A DNA stretch of 64,000 nt, from the NCBI RefSeq assembly GCF_030718205.1, contig NZ_JAUZQF010000021.1, positions 124,001 through 188,000 of the forward strand, given 5' to 3'. The notes beneath the pieces were generated by a model. The model worked only from the letters and a program-made list of their open reading frames with translations, searched no databases and had not been told where the DNA came from. The stretch is from Nonomuraea turcica (GTDB lineage: Bacteria > Actinomycetota > Actinomycetes > Streptosporangiales > Streptosporangiaceae). This document shows, in pieces, positions 1 through 8,282 of the stretch. How positions within the stretch are numbered: position 1 is the first letter of the stretch; every line of letters begins with the position of its first letter. A program made the position numbers and the translations under genes.

Positions 1-18
1 GCTTCTCGAATTCGTCAC
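1..18 (-). CDS. Start of next gene in betaine ABC operon (partial, cut by window edge)
   Basis: Only the first six codons are present: a GTG at 18-16 followed by codons for Thr-Asn-Ser-Arg-Ser, running off the left edge. A strong Shine-Dalgarno sequence (AGGAGG on the minus strand, 30-25) sits at proper spacing, and the gene follows the fused permease by 45 bases on the same strand. In glycine betaine ABC operons the gene after ATPase and permease is normally the extracellular binding protein (OpuAC/ProX), so that is the expected product. This identity is inference from gene order; six residues show nothing themselves. Confidence 0.5.
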
Positions 19-63
19 CTAGGTCCTCCTAGTGGTTCCCGGGCCGAGGGGCCCGTCATCTGG

Positions 64-2064
64 CTAGTGGTGCGGTTGCCCCCCGTGAGCGGCCGCGTCG
101 GCGCGCTGCGTGGCGGCGCGCATGACGCGGTCGAGCACGATGCCGAGCACGACGATCGCGAGCCCGGCGGCCAGCCCCTTCCCCCGGAGCTGGTGCTGCG
201 AGAACCCGGCCACGACGTCGTAGCCGAGCGCTCCCGCTCCCACGAGGCCGCCCACGACGACCATCGAGAGCACGTAGATGAGTCCCTGGCTCGCCGCGAG
301 CGTCACGCCGCTGCGGGCCATCGGGAGCTGGACCTTGGCGATGAGCTGCCAGGCGTTCGCCCCCACCGAGGTGGCCGCCTCGACCGTGGTGGGGGAGACC
401 CGCCTGATGCCCTCGGCGACCAGCTTGATCGCGACCGGCGCCGCGAAGACCACGGCCGCGATGATCGCGGTGAACCGCGTCGGGCCGAACAGGCCGAGGA
501 TCGGCACCAGATAGACGAAGGCGGGCATGGTCTGCCCGGCGTCGAGCACGGGGCGGAGCACGGTGTCGGCCCGGTCGCTGCGGCCCATCCACACGCCCAC
601 CACCACGCCGAGCATCATGACGAGGATCGTCGCGACCAGGGTGGAGGCCAGCGTGACCATGCTGTCCTGCCAGAGCCCGAGCAGGACCAGCAGCGCCAGG
701 CCGACCGCGGTCGCGAGGGCCGCGCGCGCGTTGCCCACCAGCAGCGCCACGGCCACGGCCACGGCGAAGACCAGCCACCACGGAGACCCGGTCAGCAGCG
801 ACTCGAACGGGTTGAGCAGCCCGTTGGTGAGCAGGTTCTTGATCGCGTTGGTGAAGCCGACCAGGCTGTCCTGTACCCAGACGCTCGCCGCGTCGGCGGC
901 GCGGCGCACGATGGGGCCGAGGTTGGCCTGCGCGGGGAACTCCGCCGCCCACACGTAGGTGTACGACAGGTAGCCCAGCACCGCCGCGACGCCGAGCACG
1001 CCCGCCACCTGCAGCCGCCGCCGTCCGGGAGTGAGCAGCCGGCCGGCCCTGCGCTCGGCCTCGACCCGGCGGCTGGCCGCCGAGGTCACCCGGTCCAGCA
1101 CCACCGCCATGATGACGATGGCCAGGCCCGCGTTGAACGCGGTGCCCACATCCAGGGTCTGCAGCGCCTTCAACACCGTCTTGCCCAGGCCCGGCGCGTC
1201 GATGAGGGCCGCGATGGTGGCCATGGACAGGGCGGCCATGATGGTCTGGTTCACGCCGACGATGATCGTCTGCTTGGCCATCGGCAGCCGCACGTGCCGC
1301 AGCGACTGAGCGGTGGTGGCGCCCAGCGAGGCGCCGGCTTCGAGGGTGTCCGGCGAGACCTGGCGGATGCCGTGCGCGGTGATGCGGATGGCCGGCGGGA
1401 TCGCGTAGATCATCGTGGCGACCGTCGCGCTGGCCGGCCCGATGAGGAAGAAGAGCGTGAGCGGCGCCAGGTAGACGAACGTCGGCATCGTCTGCATGAA
1501 GTCCAGCACCGGGGTGACCAGCCGGTGGAAGCGGTCGCTCATCCCCGCCAGCACCCCGAGCGGGATGCCCACGGCCAGCGACAGCACCACCGCGGTGAGC
1601 GTGAGGGCGAGCGTGTCCATGCTCTCCTGCCACAGCCCGAGCAGCCCGAAGGAGATCAGGCCCGCCGCCGCGAGCAGCGCCGACTTCCTGTTGCCGTACA
1701 GGAACGCGACGGCGGTCGCCAGGGCCGTCACGCCCAGCCAGCCCAGCACCGGGACCGGGCGGCCGAAGGACGGCTGGCTGATCATGGCCTGGACGAACGT
1801 CACGGCCTCGTCCAGGAAGAGCCGGATGTAGTTGATGAAGTAGAGGAAGAACGGGTTGCTGTTCCTGCTGTCGTCGATGGCGTCCATGCCCTCGCTGAAC
1901 GAGGTGTGCAGCGGCGTCAGCTCGGCCCCGCCGAGTGCCAGCGTGTCGCGCCCGTTCAGCAGCGCCCACCCCAGCACCCAGACCGCCAGCACCGCCACGA
2001 TCAGGAGCCTGCGGCCGCGTAGCCGCGTGGCCACCGCCGTGACCGCGGCCGTCACCGGAGCCAT
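64..2064 (-). CDS. Glycine betaine/proline-type ABC transporter permease, duplicated permease domains
   Basis: Inner-membrane channel of a ProU/OpuA-type importer for glycine betaine or related quaternary ammonium compounds. The 666-residue protein holds two permease domains in tandem. Each repeats the motif QTMP(T/A)FVYL followed by an EAA loop (EAGASLGATTAQ near residue 258; EAATSVGANAWQ near residue 575), so one chain replaces the usual dimer. Many hydrophobic helices surround these motifs. The start ATG at 2064 overlaps the ATPase stop (TGATG), which indicates translational coupling. A longer upstream open frame exists but lies inside the ATPase gene in another frame. The fused double permease is less usual than single-domain ProW; fused forms are known in actinobacteria. 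The substrate is inferred from family and from neighbouring betaine enzymes. Confidence 0.9.
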   Translation of the reverse strand: MAPVTAAVTAVATRLRGRRLLIVAVLAVWVLGWALLNGRDTLALGGAELTPLHTSFSEGMDAIDDSRNSNPFFLYFINYIRLFLDEAVTFVQAMISQPSFGRPVPVLGWLGVTALATAVAFLYGNRKSALLAAAGLISFGLLGLWQESMDTLALTLTAVVLSLAVGIPLGVLAGMSDRFHRLVTPVLDFMQTMPTFVYLAPLTLFFLIGPASATVATMIYAIPPAIRITAHGIRQVSPDTLEAGASLGATTAQSLRHVRLPMAKQTIIVGVNQTIMAALSMATIAALIDAPGLGKTVLKALQTLDVGTAFNAGLAIVIMAVVLDRVTSAASRRVEAERRAGRLLTPGRRRLQVAGVLGVAAVLGYLSYTYVWAAEFPAQANLGPIVRRAADAASVWVQDSLVGFTNAIKNLLTNGLLNPFESLLTGSPWWLVFAVAVAVALLVGNARAALATAVGLALLVLLGLWQDSMVTLASTLVATILVMMLGVVVGVWMGRSDRADTVLRPVLDAGQTMPAFVYLVPILGLFGPTRFTAIIAAVVFAAPVAIKLVAEGIRRVSPTTVEAATSVGANAWQLIAKVQLPMARSGVTLAASQGLIYVLSMVVVGGLVGAGALGYDVVAGFSQHQLRGKGLAAGLAIVVLGIVLDRVMRAATQRADAAAHGGQPHH

Positions 2065-3122
2065 CAGGACTGCCCTTCCGCGATGACCTCGAGGATCTCG
2101 GCGTTGGTGACCACGCCCAGCAGGGCGCCGTCCCTGGTCACGCGGACCGGCCGGTCGGCCGACATCACGCTGTGCACCGCGTCCCGGATGACCACGTCGG
2201 GGCCCAGCTCGGGGCCGTCCAGGGGCTCGCCGGGCAGTGGCTCGCGCATGATCCAGCGCAGCGTCAGCACGTGGGAGCGCGGCACGTCGCTGACGAAGTC
2301 CCGTACGTAGTCGTCGGCCGGCGCGCCCACGACCTCGTCGGGCGTGCCCATCTGGACCAGCTCGCCGTCGCGCATGATGAGGATGCGGTCGCCCAGCTTG
2401 AGCGCCTCGCTCAGGTCGTGGGTGATGAAGACCATGGTCTTGCCGACCTCGTGGTGCAGGCGGATGACCTCGTTCTGCATCTCGCGCCTGATCAGCGGGT
2501 CGAGCGCGGAGAACGGCTCGTCGAACAGCAGCACCTCGGGATCGGCGGCCAGCGCGCGGGCCAGGCCGACGCGCTGCTGCATGCCTCCGGAGAGCTGGTC
2601 GGGATAGGAGTTCTCGAAGCCGGTCAGGCCGACCAGCCCGACGACCTCGCGGGCCCTGACGTAGCGGTCCTGTTTGGGCACGCCGCGGATCTCCAACCCG
2701 AAGACGACGTTGTCCAGCACGCACCTGTGCGGCAGCAGCCCGAAGTGCTGGAAGACCATGGCCATGCGGTGCCTGCGCAGCTCCCGCAGCCGTTTCTCGT
2801 CGGCCTTGCGGACGTCCTCGCCGTCGAGCAGGATCTCGCCGGCCGTGGGCTCGATCAGCCTGGTGAGGCAGCGGACCAAGGTGGACTTGCCCGAGCCGGA
2901 CAGGCCCATGACCACGAACACCTCGCCCCGGCGTACCGAGAAGGACACGTCGCGGACGGCGGCGACGCAGCCGGTCTGTTCCTTCAGTTCCGTGCGGCTG
3001 AGCGTGCTGCCGACGACGCGGTCGGCCTTGGGCCCGAACACCTTCCAGAGCCCCTTCACCTCGAGGATGGGGGGTGTCTCGGTGCCGAGCGGCGTGCGTT
3101 CGGTCAGTGACGGTACGGTCAT
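2064..3122 (-). CDS. Glycine betaine/proline-type ABC transporter ATP-binding protein with CBS region
   Basis: Cytoplasmic ATPase that drives the neighbouring permease. In the 352-residue product, Walker A is GLSGSGKST (near residue 73), the ABC signature LSGGMQQR and Walker B LLFDEP follow, and the H-loop is FITHD. After about residue 270 the chain continues into a CBS-like C-terminal segment (DRPVRVTRDGALLGVV), as in OpuAA/ProV, where it senses ionic strength. The start at 3122 is chosen because AGAGGTGG lies just upstream; an earlier in-frame ATG at 3164 would overlap betB. The gene follows betB by 23 bases and overlaps the permease by three, so betB, ATPase and permease form one operon. 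Confidence 0.92.
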   Translation of the reverse strand: MTVPSLTERTPLGTETPPILEVKGLWKVFGPKADRVVGSTLSRTELKEQTGCVAAVRDVSFSVRRGEVFVVMGLSGSGKSTLVRCLTRLIEPTAGEILLDGEDVRKADEKRLRELRRHRMAMVFQHFGLLPHRCVLDNVVFGLEIRGVPKQDRYVRAREVVGLVGLTGFENSYPDQLSGGMQQRVGLARALAADPEVLLFDEPFSALDPLIRREMQNEVIRLHHEVGKTMVFITHDLSEALKLGDRILIMRDGELVQMGTPDEVVGAPADDYVRDFVSDVPRSHVLTLRWIMREPLPGEPLDGPELGPDVVIRDAVHSVMSADRPVRVTRDGALLGVVTNAEILEVIAEGQS

Positions 3123-3145
3123 GACCACCTCTTGGTCGTCAGGCG

Positions 3146-4606
3146 TCAGTTCGCTGGGAACCACCGCTGGGGGCGTGGGCGGATGTTCTGCCAGACATGC
3201 TTGATCTCGCGGTACTCGTCGAGACCGGTGGGCCCGAGCTCACGGCCGATGCCTGACTGCTTGAAGCCACCCCACTCGGCCTGCGGCACGTAGGGGTGGT
3301 AGTCGTTGATCCACACCGTGCCGTGCCGCAGCCGGCCCGCGACCCGCTGCGCCTTGCCGGCGTCCTGGGTCCAGACGGCGCCGGCCAGGCCGTACTCGGT
3401 GTCGTTGGCGAGGCGCACGGCCTCGTCCTCGGTGGTGAAGCGCTCCACCGTGAGCACCGGGCCGAAGGACTCCTCGCGCACCACGCGCATGCCCTGCTTG
3501 CACTCGTCGAGCACGGTGGGGCGGTAGAAGAAGCCGGGGCCCTCCTCGCGGCGGCCGCCGCAGCGCAGGACCGCGCCTTCGGCCAGGCCCGCCGCCACGT
3601 ACTCCTCGACCTTGGCGAGGTGCGCGGCGGAGATCAGCGGGCCGGTGTGCGCGTCCGGGTCGAAGGGGCCGCCCAGGCGGATCAGCTCCGCCCGCCGCAC
3701 GACCTCGTCCACGAAGGCGTCGTGCAGACGGTCCTCGACGAGGAGGCGGGCGCCGGCCGAGCAGACCTGGCCAGAGTGCAGGAACACCGCGGTGAGCGCG
3801 AAGTCGATCGCGGTCTCGAGGTCGGCGTCGGCGAAGACGATGTTGGGGTTCTTGCCGCCCAGCTCGAGCGCCACGCGCTTGACGGTGGCCGCGGCGGCCG
3901 CCATGATCCGGCGTCCCGTGGCCACGCCGCCGGTGAACGACACCAGGTCCACGGCCGGGTGCTCGGCCAGCGGCGCGCCCGCCTCGGGGCCCGCGCCGAG
4001 CACCAGGTTGGCCACGCCCGCCGGCAGGCCCGCCTCCTCCAGCGCGCGCATCAGCAGGATCGAGGTGCTGGGCGTGAGCTCGCTGGGCTTCAGCACGAAG
4101 GTGTTGCCGGCGGCGAGCGCGGGGGCGACCTTCCACGTCGCCTGCAGCAGCGGATAGTTCCACGGCGTGATCAGGGCGCAGACGCCGACGGGTTCGTGGA
4201 CGATGCGGCTGATGGCGTCGTCCCGGCCGGTGTCGACCACCCGCCCGGCGTCGGTGCCCGCCACCCCGGCGAAGTAACGCAGGGAGGCGATGGAGTCGTC
4301 GACGTCGTACTCGCTCTCCACGAGCCGCTTGCCGGTGTCGCCTGACTCGGCCTTCGCGAAGCTGTCGCGGTCGCGTTCTAGCAGGTCAGCTACCCTGTTC
4401 AGGAGTGCGCCCCGCTCGCGGGCGGGGGTCTGCGGCCAGGGGCCCGCGTCGAAGGCGTGCCGGGCGGCCTCGATCGCCCGCCCGGTGTCGGCCGCCGTGG
4501 CCTCCGCCACCGTGGCCACCAGTCCGCCGTCGGCGGGCGAGTGGATGTGCCGCAGGCCACTGGCGATCGGCCTCGTCCACGTTCCACCGATGTAGAGGTC
4601 GGTCAT
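3146..4606 (-). CDS. betB: Betaine aldehyde dehydrogenase-like aldehyde dehydrogenase
   Basis: NAD(P)-dependent oxidation of betaine aldehyde to glycine betaine is the likely reaction. The 486-residue protein has the complete aldehyde dehydrogenase layout: TPWNYPLL in the cofactor domain, ELGGKNP with the general-base Glu, and the catalytic Cys in GQVCSAG near residue 281. The start at 4606 gives the family N-terminus MTDLYIGG; an upstream ATG at 4639 adds an unconserved stretch that lies over the operator. It is the first gene of the betB-ATPase-permease operon and is divergent from purU. A TTGCGC/GCGCAA palindrome sits 19-33 bases upstream of the ATG, so direct repression or activation there is likely. 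Substrate specificity rests on context with betA and the betaine importer; other aldehydes are possible. Confidence 0.85.
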   Translation of the reverse strand: MTDLYIGGTWTRPIASGLRHIHSPADGGLVATVAEATAADTGRAIEAARHAFDAGPWPQTPARERGALLNRVADLLERDRDSFAKAESGDTGKRLVESEYDVDDSIASLRYFAGVAGTDAGRVVDTGRDDAISRIVHEPVGVCALITPWNYPLLQATWKVAPALAAGNTFVLKPSELTPSTSILLMRALEEAGLPAGVANLVLGAGPEAGAPLAEHPAVDLVSFTGGVATGRRIMAAAAATVKRVALELGGKNPNIVFADADLETAIDFALTAVFLHSGQVCSAGARLLVEDRLHDAFVDEVVRRAELIRLGGPFDPDAHTGPLISAAHLAKVEEYVAAGLAEGAVLRCGGRREEGPGFFYRPTVLDECKQGMRVVREESFGPVLTVERFTTEDEAVRLANDTEYGLAGAVWTQDAGKAQRVAGRLRHGTVWINDYHPYVPQAEWGGFKQSGIGRELGPTGLDEYREIKHVWQNIRPRPQRWFPAN

Positions 4607-4624
4607 CGGGCACATCCCTGATCG

Positions 4625-4639
4625 TTGCGCATGGCGCAA
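4625..4639. promoter_or_regulatory. Candidate IclR operator upstream of betB
   Basis: The 15-base sequence TTGCGCATGGCGCAA is a perfect inverted repeat (six-base arms, three-base centre). It lies 19-33 bases before the betB start and matches the TTGCG-N5-CGCAA pattern found at every other promoter of this locus (4814, 7434, 14902). Binding by the IclR protein encoded at 7509 is inference. Confidence 0.6.
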
Positions 4640-4763
4640 GCTTGTGCTTAATGGGGAACAGGATTGACCGGCCGCTGGGGGTTCGTCAAGGCCTTGAGGG
4701 AATCACTGGCCGAAACTATGCGTTGTGATGGGTTTTGCCCGGCGTTGGACGACATTTCACCTC

Positions 4764-4793
4764 TTGACGGACGTGCTGGTCTGCGTTCACGCT
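4764..4793 (+). promoter_or_regulatory. Putative purU promoter (-35 TTGACG, -10 CACGCT)
   Basis: TTGACG at 4764-4769 and CACGCT at 4788-4793 are 18 bases apart. The -10 hexamer is weak but keeps the A2 and T6 positions. The block CACGCTGTTGCGTATA beginning at 4788 is repeated exactly on the minus strand at 14923-14908, where TTGACA lies 17 bases before it. This conservation is the main argument for a real promoter-operator unit. Confidence 0.5.
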
Positions 4794-4794
4794 G

Positions 4795-4809
4795 TTGCGT
4801 ATAACTAAC
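4795..4809. promoter_or_regulatory. Candidate IclR half-operator at purU promoter
   Basis: TTGCGTATAACTAAC begins one base after the putative -10 hexamer. It has a full left arm (TTGCGTATA) but a degenerate right arm. The same left arm in the same place relative to the -10 is seen at 14916-14902. Together with the perfect palindrome at 4814 it forms a tandem pair 19 bases apart. Confidence 0.45.
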
Positions 4810-4813
4810 TCAT

Positions 4814-4828
4814 TTGCGTAATACGCAA
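4814..4828. promoter_or_regulatory. Candidate IclR operator before purU
   Basis: TTGCGTAATACGCAA is a perfect palindrome of two seven-base arms around one central base. It ends only 14 bases before the purU ATG, just upstream of the AAGGAGGAG ribosome site, so a bound protein would cover the transcription start region. This is the best match of the locus-wide TTGCG-N5-CGCAA motif. Confidence 0.65.
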
Positions 4829-4842
4829 CACAAGGAGGAGCG

Positions 4843-5694
4843 ATGGCTCCTGGGCGCGAGTTCATCCTCACCGTCTCCTGCGCCGACAAGCCGGGCATCG
4901 TCTACGCCGTGAGCAGCTTCCTCATCCAGCACGGCGGGAACATGCTGCAGAGCAAGCAGTTCAACGACCGCAAGGGCGGCGGCTTCTTCATGCGCGTGCA
5001 CTTCACCTCCCAGGACACCCTGGACGAGCTGCGCGAGGGCTTCGCCTACGTCGCGGCGTCCTGCCAGATGACCTGGCAGCTCAAGGACGCGGCCACCCCG
5101 ACCCGTACGCTGATCATGGTGTCGAAGTTCGGTCACTGCATGAACGACCTGCTCTTCCGCCGCCAGGTCGGCGGCCTCAACATCGAGATCCCCGCGGTGG
5201 TCTCCAACCACCCGGACCTCGAGCCGCTGGCCGCCTCCTACGGCGTGCCCTTCCACCACGTCCCGGTGACGTCGGAGGGCAGGCCGGAGGCGGAGGCCAG
5301 GGTGCTGGAGCTGGTCGCCGAGTACGAGGCGGACCTGGTGGTGCTCGCCCGCTACATGCAGATCCTGTCGGACGACCTGTGCAAGCGGCTGGAGGGGCGG
5401 GCGATCAACATCCACCACTCCTTCCTGCCGGGGTTCAAGGGCGCCAAGCCGTACCACCAGGCGCACGAGCGCGGCGTGAAGCTCATCGGGGCGACCGCGC
5501 ACTACGTGACGGCGGACCTGGACGAGGGGCCGATCATCGAGCAGGACGTCGCCAGGGTGGACCACGAGCTGGACCCCGACGACCTGGTCGCCGTCGGCCG
5601 GGACGTCGAGGCCCAGGTGCTCGCCAGGGCGGTGAAGTGGCACAGCGAGCAGCGGGTGCTGCTCAACGGCGACCGCACGGTCGTCTTCCGCTGA
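4843..5694 (+). CDS. purU: Formyltetrahydrofolate deformylase
   Basis: Hydrolyses 10-formyltetrahydrofolate to tetrahydrofolate and formate in the cytoplasm, which resets the folate one-carbon pool. The 283-residue length is normal. An N-terminal ACT domain (SCADKPGIVYAVSSFL) covers about residues 8-90, and a formyl transferase-type domain follows, with catalytic Asn-His in INIHHSFLPGF (near residue 190) and Asp in ADLDEGPI (near residue 226). The start is fixed by a strong AAGGAGGAG site. It is divergent from betB and shares the palindromic operators of the betaine locus. purU next to methyl-group catabolism genes is a known pattern: methyl groups from dimethylglycine and sarcosine load folate, and PurU frees it. 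Formate made here could be oxidised by the dehydrogenase encoded at 8254-10497. Confidence 0.93.
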   Translation: MAPGREFILTVSCADKPGIVYAVSSFLIQHGGNMLQSKQFNDRKGGGFFMRVHFTSQDTLDELREGFAYVAASCQMTWQLKDAATPTRTLIMVSKFGHCMNDLLFRRQVGGLNIEIPAVVSNHPDLEPLAASYGVPFHHVPVTSEGRPEAEARVLELVAEYEADLVVLARYMQILSDDLCKRLEGRAINIHHSFLPGFKGAKPYHQAHERGVKLIGATAHYVTADLDEGPIIEQDVARVDHELDPDDLVAVGRDVEAQVLARAVKWHSEQRVLLNGDRTVVFR

Positions 5695-5707
5695 CCTCGC
5701 CGGACGT

Positions 5708-5734
5708 GAGGCGGTGGGGATCCCCCACCGCCTC
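5708..5734. terminator. Bidirectional terminator between purU and betA
   Basis: A perfect 12-base-pair stem (GAGGCGGTGGGG / CCCCACCGCCTC) with an ATC loop lies between the convergent ends of purU (5694) and betA (5744). There is no long T run, as is usual for actinobacterial hairpins. Confidence 0.75.
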
Positions 5735-5743
5735 TGTCGTCGT

Positions 5744-7381
5744 CTAGGAGCGGTGCCGGTAGAACTCGGCCGGCTCCGGCGGCAGCGGGGTGTTGCCGAG
5801 GATCAGGTCGGCCGCCTTCTCCGCCAGCATCATGACCGGCGCGTAGATGTTGCCGTTCGTCACGTACGGCATGGCCGAGGCGTCCACCACCCGTAGCCCG
5901 TCCACGCCGTGCACCCGCATGCTCTCGGGGTCGAGCACGGACATCTCGTCCACACCCATCCGGGCCGTGCAGGAGGGGTGCAGCGCCGTCTCGCCGTCCT
6001 TGGCCACCCAGTCCAGGATCTCCTCGTCGGTCTCGACGGAGGGCCCCGGTGACAGCTCGCCGGTGCTGTACTCCTGCAGCGCGGGCTGGCCGAGGATGCC
6101 GCGGGCCACCCTGATGGCCTCCACCCATTCGCGCCGGTCCTGCTCGGTGGACAGGTAGTTGAAGCGCAGGGCGGGATGCTGCCGCGGGTCGCCGCTCTTG
6201 ATCTTCACCGAGCCGCGGGCGTCGGAGTACATGGGGCCGACGTGCACCTGGTAGCCGTGCCCGCCCGAGGGCGCGGAGCCGTCGTAGCGCACCGCGATCG
6301 GCAGGAAGTGGAACATGAGGTTCGGGTAGTCGACGTCGTCGTTGCTGCGCACGAAGCCGCCGGCCTCGAAGTGGTTGGTCGCGCCCGGCCCCCTGCGCAG
6401 GAACAGCCACTGGGCGCCGATCCAGGGGTGGCGCCACTTCTGCAGGTTCGGCTGCATCGAGACGGGCTCGCCGCACCCGTGCTGGATGTAGACCTCCAGA
6501 TGGTCCTGCAGGTTCTCGCCCACGCCCGGCAGGTGGTGCACGACGTCGACGCCGAGGGCGCGCAGCTCGTCGGCGTTGCCGACCCCGGACAGCTGGAGGA
6601 GTTGCGGCGAGTTGATCGCGCCGCCGCACAGGATGACCTCTCCCGCGCGCACCGTCCCGCCGTCGTACTCGACGCCGACGGCCCGCTTGCCCTCGAAGAG
6701 GATCCGCGTCACGAACGCCCGCGTTTTCACGGTGAGGTTCGGCCGCTTCATGACCGGGTGCAGGTACGCCCTGGCCGCGCTGAGCCTGCGGCCCCGCCGG
6801 ATGTTGCGGTCGAAGCGGGCGAAGCCCTCCTGGCGGTAGCCGTTGACGTCGTCGGTGAGCGGGTAGCCGGCCTGCTGCACGGCCTCGAAGAAGGCCGGGT
6901 AGAGCGGCGTGCTCGCCGGCCCCCGCTCCAGCGCCAGCGGGCCCTCGTGGCCGCGCCAGGGGGTGCCGGGGTCGGCCAGGCAGTTCTCCATGCGCTTGAA
7001 GTAGGGCAGGCAGTGCGCGTAGTCCCAGGTCTTCATCCCGGGATCGGCGCCCCAGCGCTCGTAGTCGAGCGGGTTGCCGCGCTGGAAGATCATGCCATTG
7101 ATGCTGCTCGAACCGCCCAGCACCTTCCCGCGCGCGTGGTAGATCCGCCGGCCCCCCATATGCGGCTCAGGCTCGGACTCGTATCGCCAGTCGTAGAAGC
7201 GGTTGCCGATCGGGAAGGGGAGCGCCGCCGGCATGTGGATGAAGACGTCCCAGGGGTAGTCGGGCCGGCCCGCCTCCAGCACCAGCACGCGGGTGGCAGG
7301 GTCCGCGGAGAGCCGGTTGGCCAGGGCGCAGCCGGCCGAGCCGCCTCCGACGATGACGAAGTCGTACTGCTGTGACGTCAT
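5744..7381 (-). CDS. betA: Choline dehydrogenase-like GMC oxidoreductase
   Basis: FAD enzyme of the glucose-methanol-choline family, most likely oxidising choline to betaine aldehyde. The 545-residue chain starts with the FAD-binding GGGSAGCALANRLS, carries both GMC signatures (GGSSSINGMIFQRG; GAINSPQLLQLSG) and the catalytic His in HPSCTARMG near residue 466, and ends in NGNIYAPVMMLAEKAADLI. The start at 7381 gives the standard N-terminus MTSQQYDFVIVG; a further upstream ATG at 7429 runs into the regulatory region. It is divergent from the IclR gene, with one palindromic operator between them. It could be another alcohol oxidase of the family, but with betB and the betaine importer nearby the choline role is the simplest reading. 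Confidence 0.85.
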   Translation of the reverse strand: MTSQQYDFVIVGGGSAGCALANRLSADPATRVLVLEAGRPDYPWDVFIHMPAALPFPIGNRFYDWRYESEPEPHMGGRRIYHARGKVLGGSSSINGMIFQRGNPLDYERWGADPGMKTWDYAHCLPYFKRMENCLADPGTPWRGHEGPLALERGPASTPLYPAFFEAVQQAGYPLTDDVNGYRQEGFARFDRNIRRGRRLSAARAYLHPVMKRPNLTVKTRAFVTRILFEGKRAVGVEYDGGTVRAGEVILCGGAINSPQLLQLSGVGNADELRALGVDVVHHLPGVGENLQDHLEVYIQHGCGEPVSMQPNLQKWRHPWIGAQWLFLRRGPGATNHFEAGGFVRSNDDVDYPNLMFHFLPIAVRYDGSAPSGGHGYQVHVGPMYSDARGSVKIKSGDPRQHPALRFNYLSTEQDRREWVEAIRVARGILGQPALQEYSTGELSPGPSVETDEEILDWVAKDGETALHPSCTARMGVDEMSVLDPESMRVHGVDGLRVVDASAMPYVTNGNIYAPVMMLAEKAADLILGNTPLPPEPAEFYRHRS

Positions 7382-7433
7382 GGTGCCTCGTCTCTCGCGC
7401 ATTTCCGCGAATCGTAGCGTTATGTGCATTTCG

Positions 7434-7448
7434 TTGCACTACTCGCAA
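7434..7448. promoter_or_regulatory. Candidate IclR operator between betA and the IclR gene
   Basis: TTGCACTACTCGCAA keeps the outer TTGC and GCAA arms of the locus motif with a less symmetric centre. It is 53 bases before the betA ATG and 60 before the iclR ATG, so it could serve both genes and autoregulation. Confidence 0.5.
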
Positions 7449-7508
7449 CAGGAGATCTTTTCCGCACTTCAGCTCGCGTGAGTTCCTCACAGCACTTACA
7501 GTTTCGCT

Positions 7509-8282
7509 ATGAGCAACGACTCGGGTAGTGGGGGCGTGCAGTCGGTCGATCGGGCGATCAGCGTGCTCGAGATCCTCTCCCGCCGGGGCGAGGCCGGCGT
7601 GAGCGAGGTCGCTGCCGAGATCGACGTGCACAAGTCGACCGCGTTCCGGCTGCTCGGCGCCCTGGAGGCGCGCGGACTGGTCGAGCAGGCCGAGGACCGG
7701 GGCAAATACCGCCTCGGTTTCGGCATCATCCGCCTGGCCGGCGGCGTCAACACGCAGATGGACCTCGGCCGGCGCAGCCATCCCGTCTGCCAGCGGCTGG
7801 CCGAGGAGATCGGTGAGACCGTGAACATCGCCGTCCTCCGCTCCTCCTACGCGGTCAACCTGGACCAGGTGCGCGGGCCGTCCGCCGTCACCGCCTACAA
7901 CTGGGTCGGCCAGCTCACCCCCCTCCACGCGACCTCCAGCGGCAAGGTGCTCCTGGCTCACCTGGACGACAGGCAGCGGGCGAAGCTGCTGTCCGAGGGG
8001 CCGCTGGAGGCCCTGACCGGCCGGACCATCACCGACGTGGCCGAGCTGGAGAAGCAGCTCGCCGAGATCAGGAAGACGGGCTACGCCTACTGTCTGGAGG
8101 AGCTGGAGGACGGGCTCAACACCATAGCCGCGCCCATCCGCTCCTACCACGGGGACGTCGTGGCCGCGGTCAGCGCCTCCGGCCCCGCTTACCGCTTCCC
8201 CGCCGAGCGCATGCACGAGCTCGCCTCCGTCCTCATCGGGGGGGCCGACGAGATCAGCGGGCGGCTCGGCTACGCGGGCTAG
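7509..8282 (+). CDS. IclR family transcriptional regulator
   Basis: DNA-binding regulator and best candidate for control of the whole choline/betaine locus. The 257-residue product has an N-terminal winged helix-turn-helix (VSEVAAEIDVHKSTAFRLLGALEARGLVEQ, given here in parts: VSEVAAEI, HKSTAFRLLGAL) and a C-terminal IclR effector domain with HATSSGKVLLAHL and an EELEDGLNTIAAPI segment near residue 195. No clear ribosome site precedes the ATG. It is divergent from betA, and its stop lies inside the 3' end of the formate dehydrogenase-like gene (29-base convergent overlap). IclR proteins typically bind short palindromes and respond to small carboxylates; choline, betaine or a breakdown product is the likely ligand, but this is inference. 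Confidence 0.88.
   Translation: MSNDSGSGGVQSVDRAISVLEILSRRGEAGVSEVAAEIDVHKSTAFRLLGALEARGLVEQAEDRGKYRLGFGIIRLAGGVNTQMDLGRRSHPVCQRLAEEIGETVNIAVLRSSYAVNLDQVRGPSAVTAYNWVGQLTPLHATSSGKVLLAHLDDRQRAKLLSEGPLEALTGRTITDVAELEKQLAEIRKTGYAYCLEELEDGLNTIAAPIRSYHGDVVAAVSASGPAYRFPAERMHELASVLIGGADEISGRLGYAG

Noticed and set aside
67..2022. A 650-codon open frame on the plus strand antisense to the permease
   Set aside because: It is rich in His/Arg/Gly/Asp with no domain and no ribosome site. It is the mirror of a GC-rich coding strand.
64..2724. An 886-residue version of the betaine permease starting at 2724
   Set aside because: The first 220 codons lie inside the ATPase gene in another frame and are Arg/Ala/Gly-rich. 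The ATG at 2064, coupled to the ATPase stop, is the real start.
4716..4898. A 60-codon minus-strand frame in the betB-purU intergenic region
   Set aside because: It covers the purU start and operators, has poor codon use and no ribosome site.
7394..7410. A second operator (TCGCG-N6-CGCGA) just before betA
   Set aside because: It has different half sites from the locus motif, and such GC-only repeats are frequent by chance in this composition.
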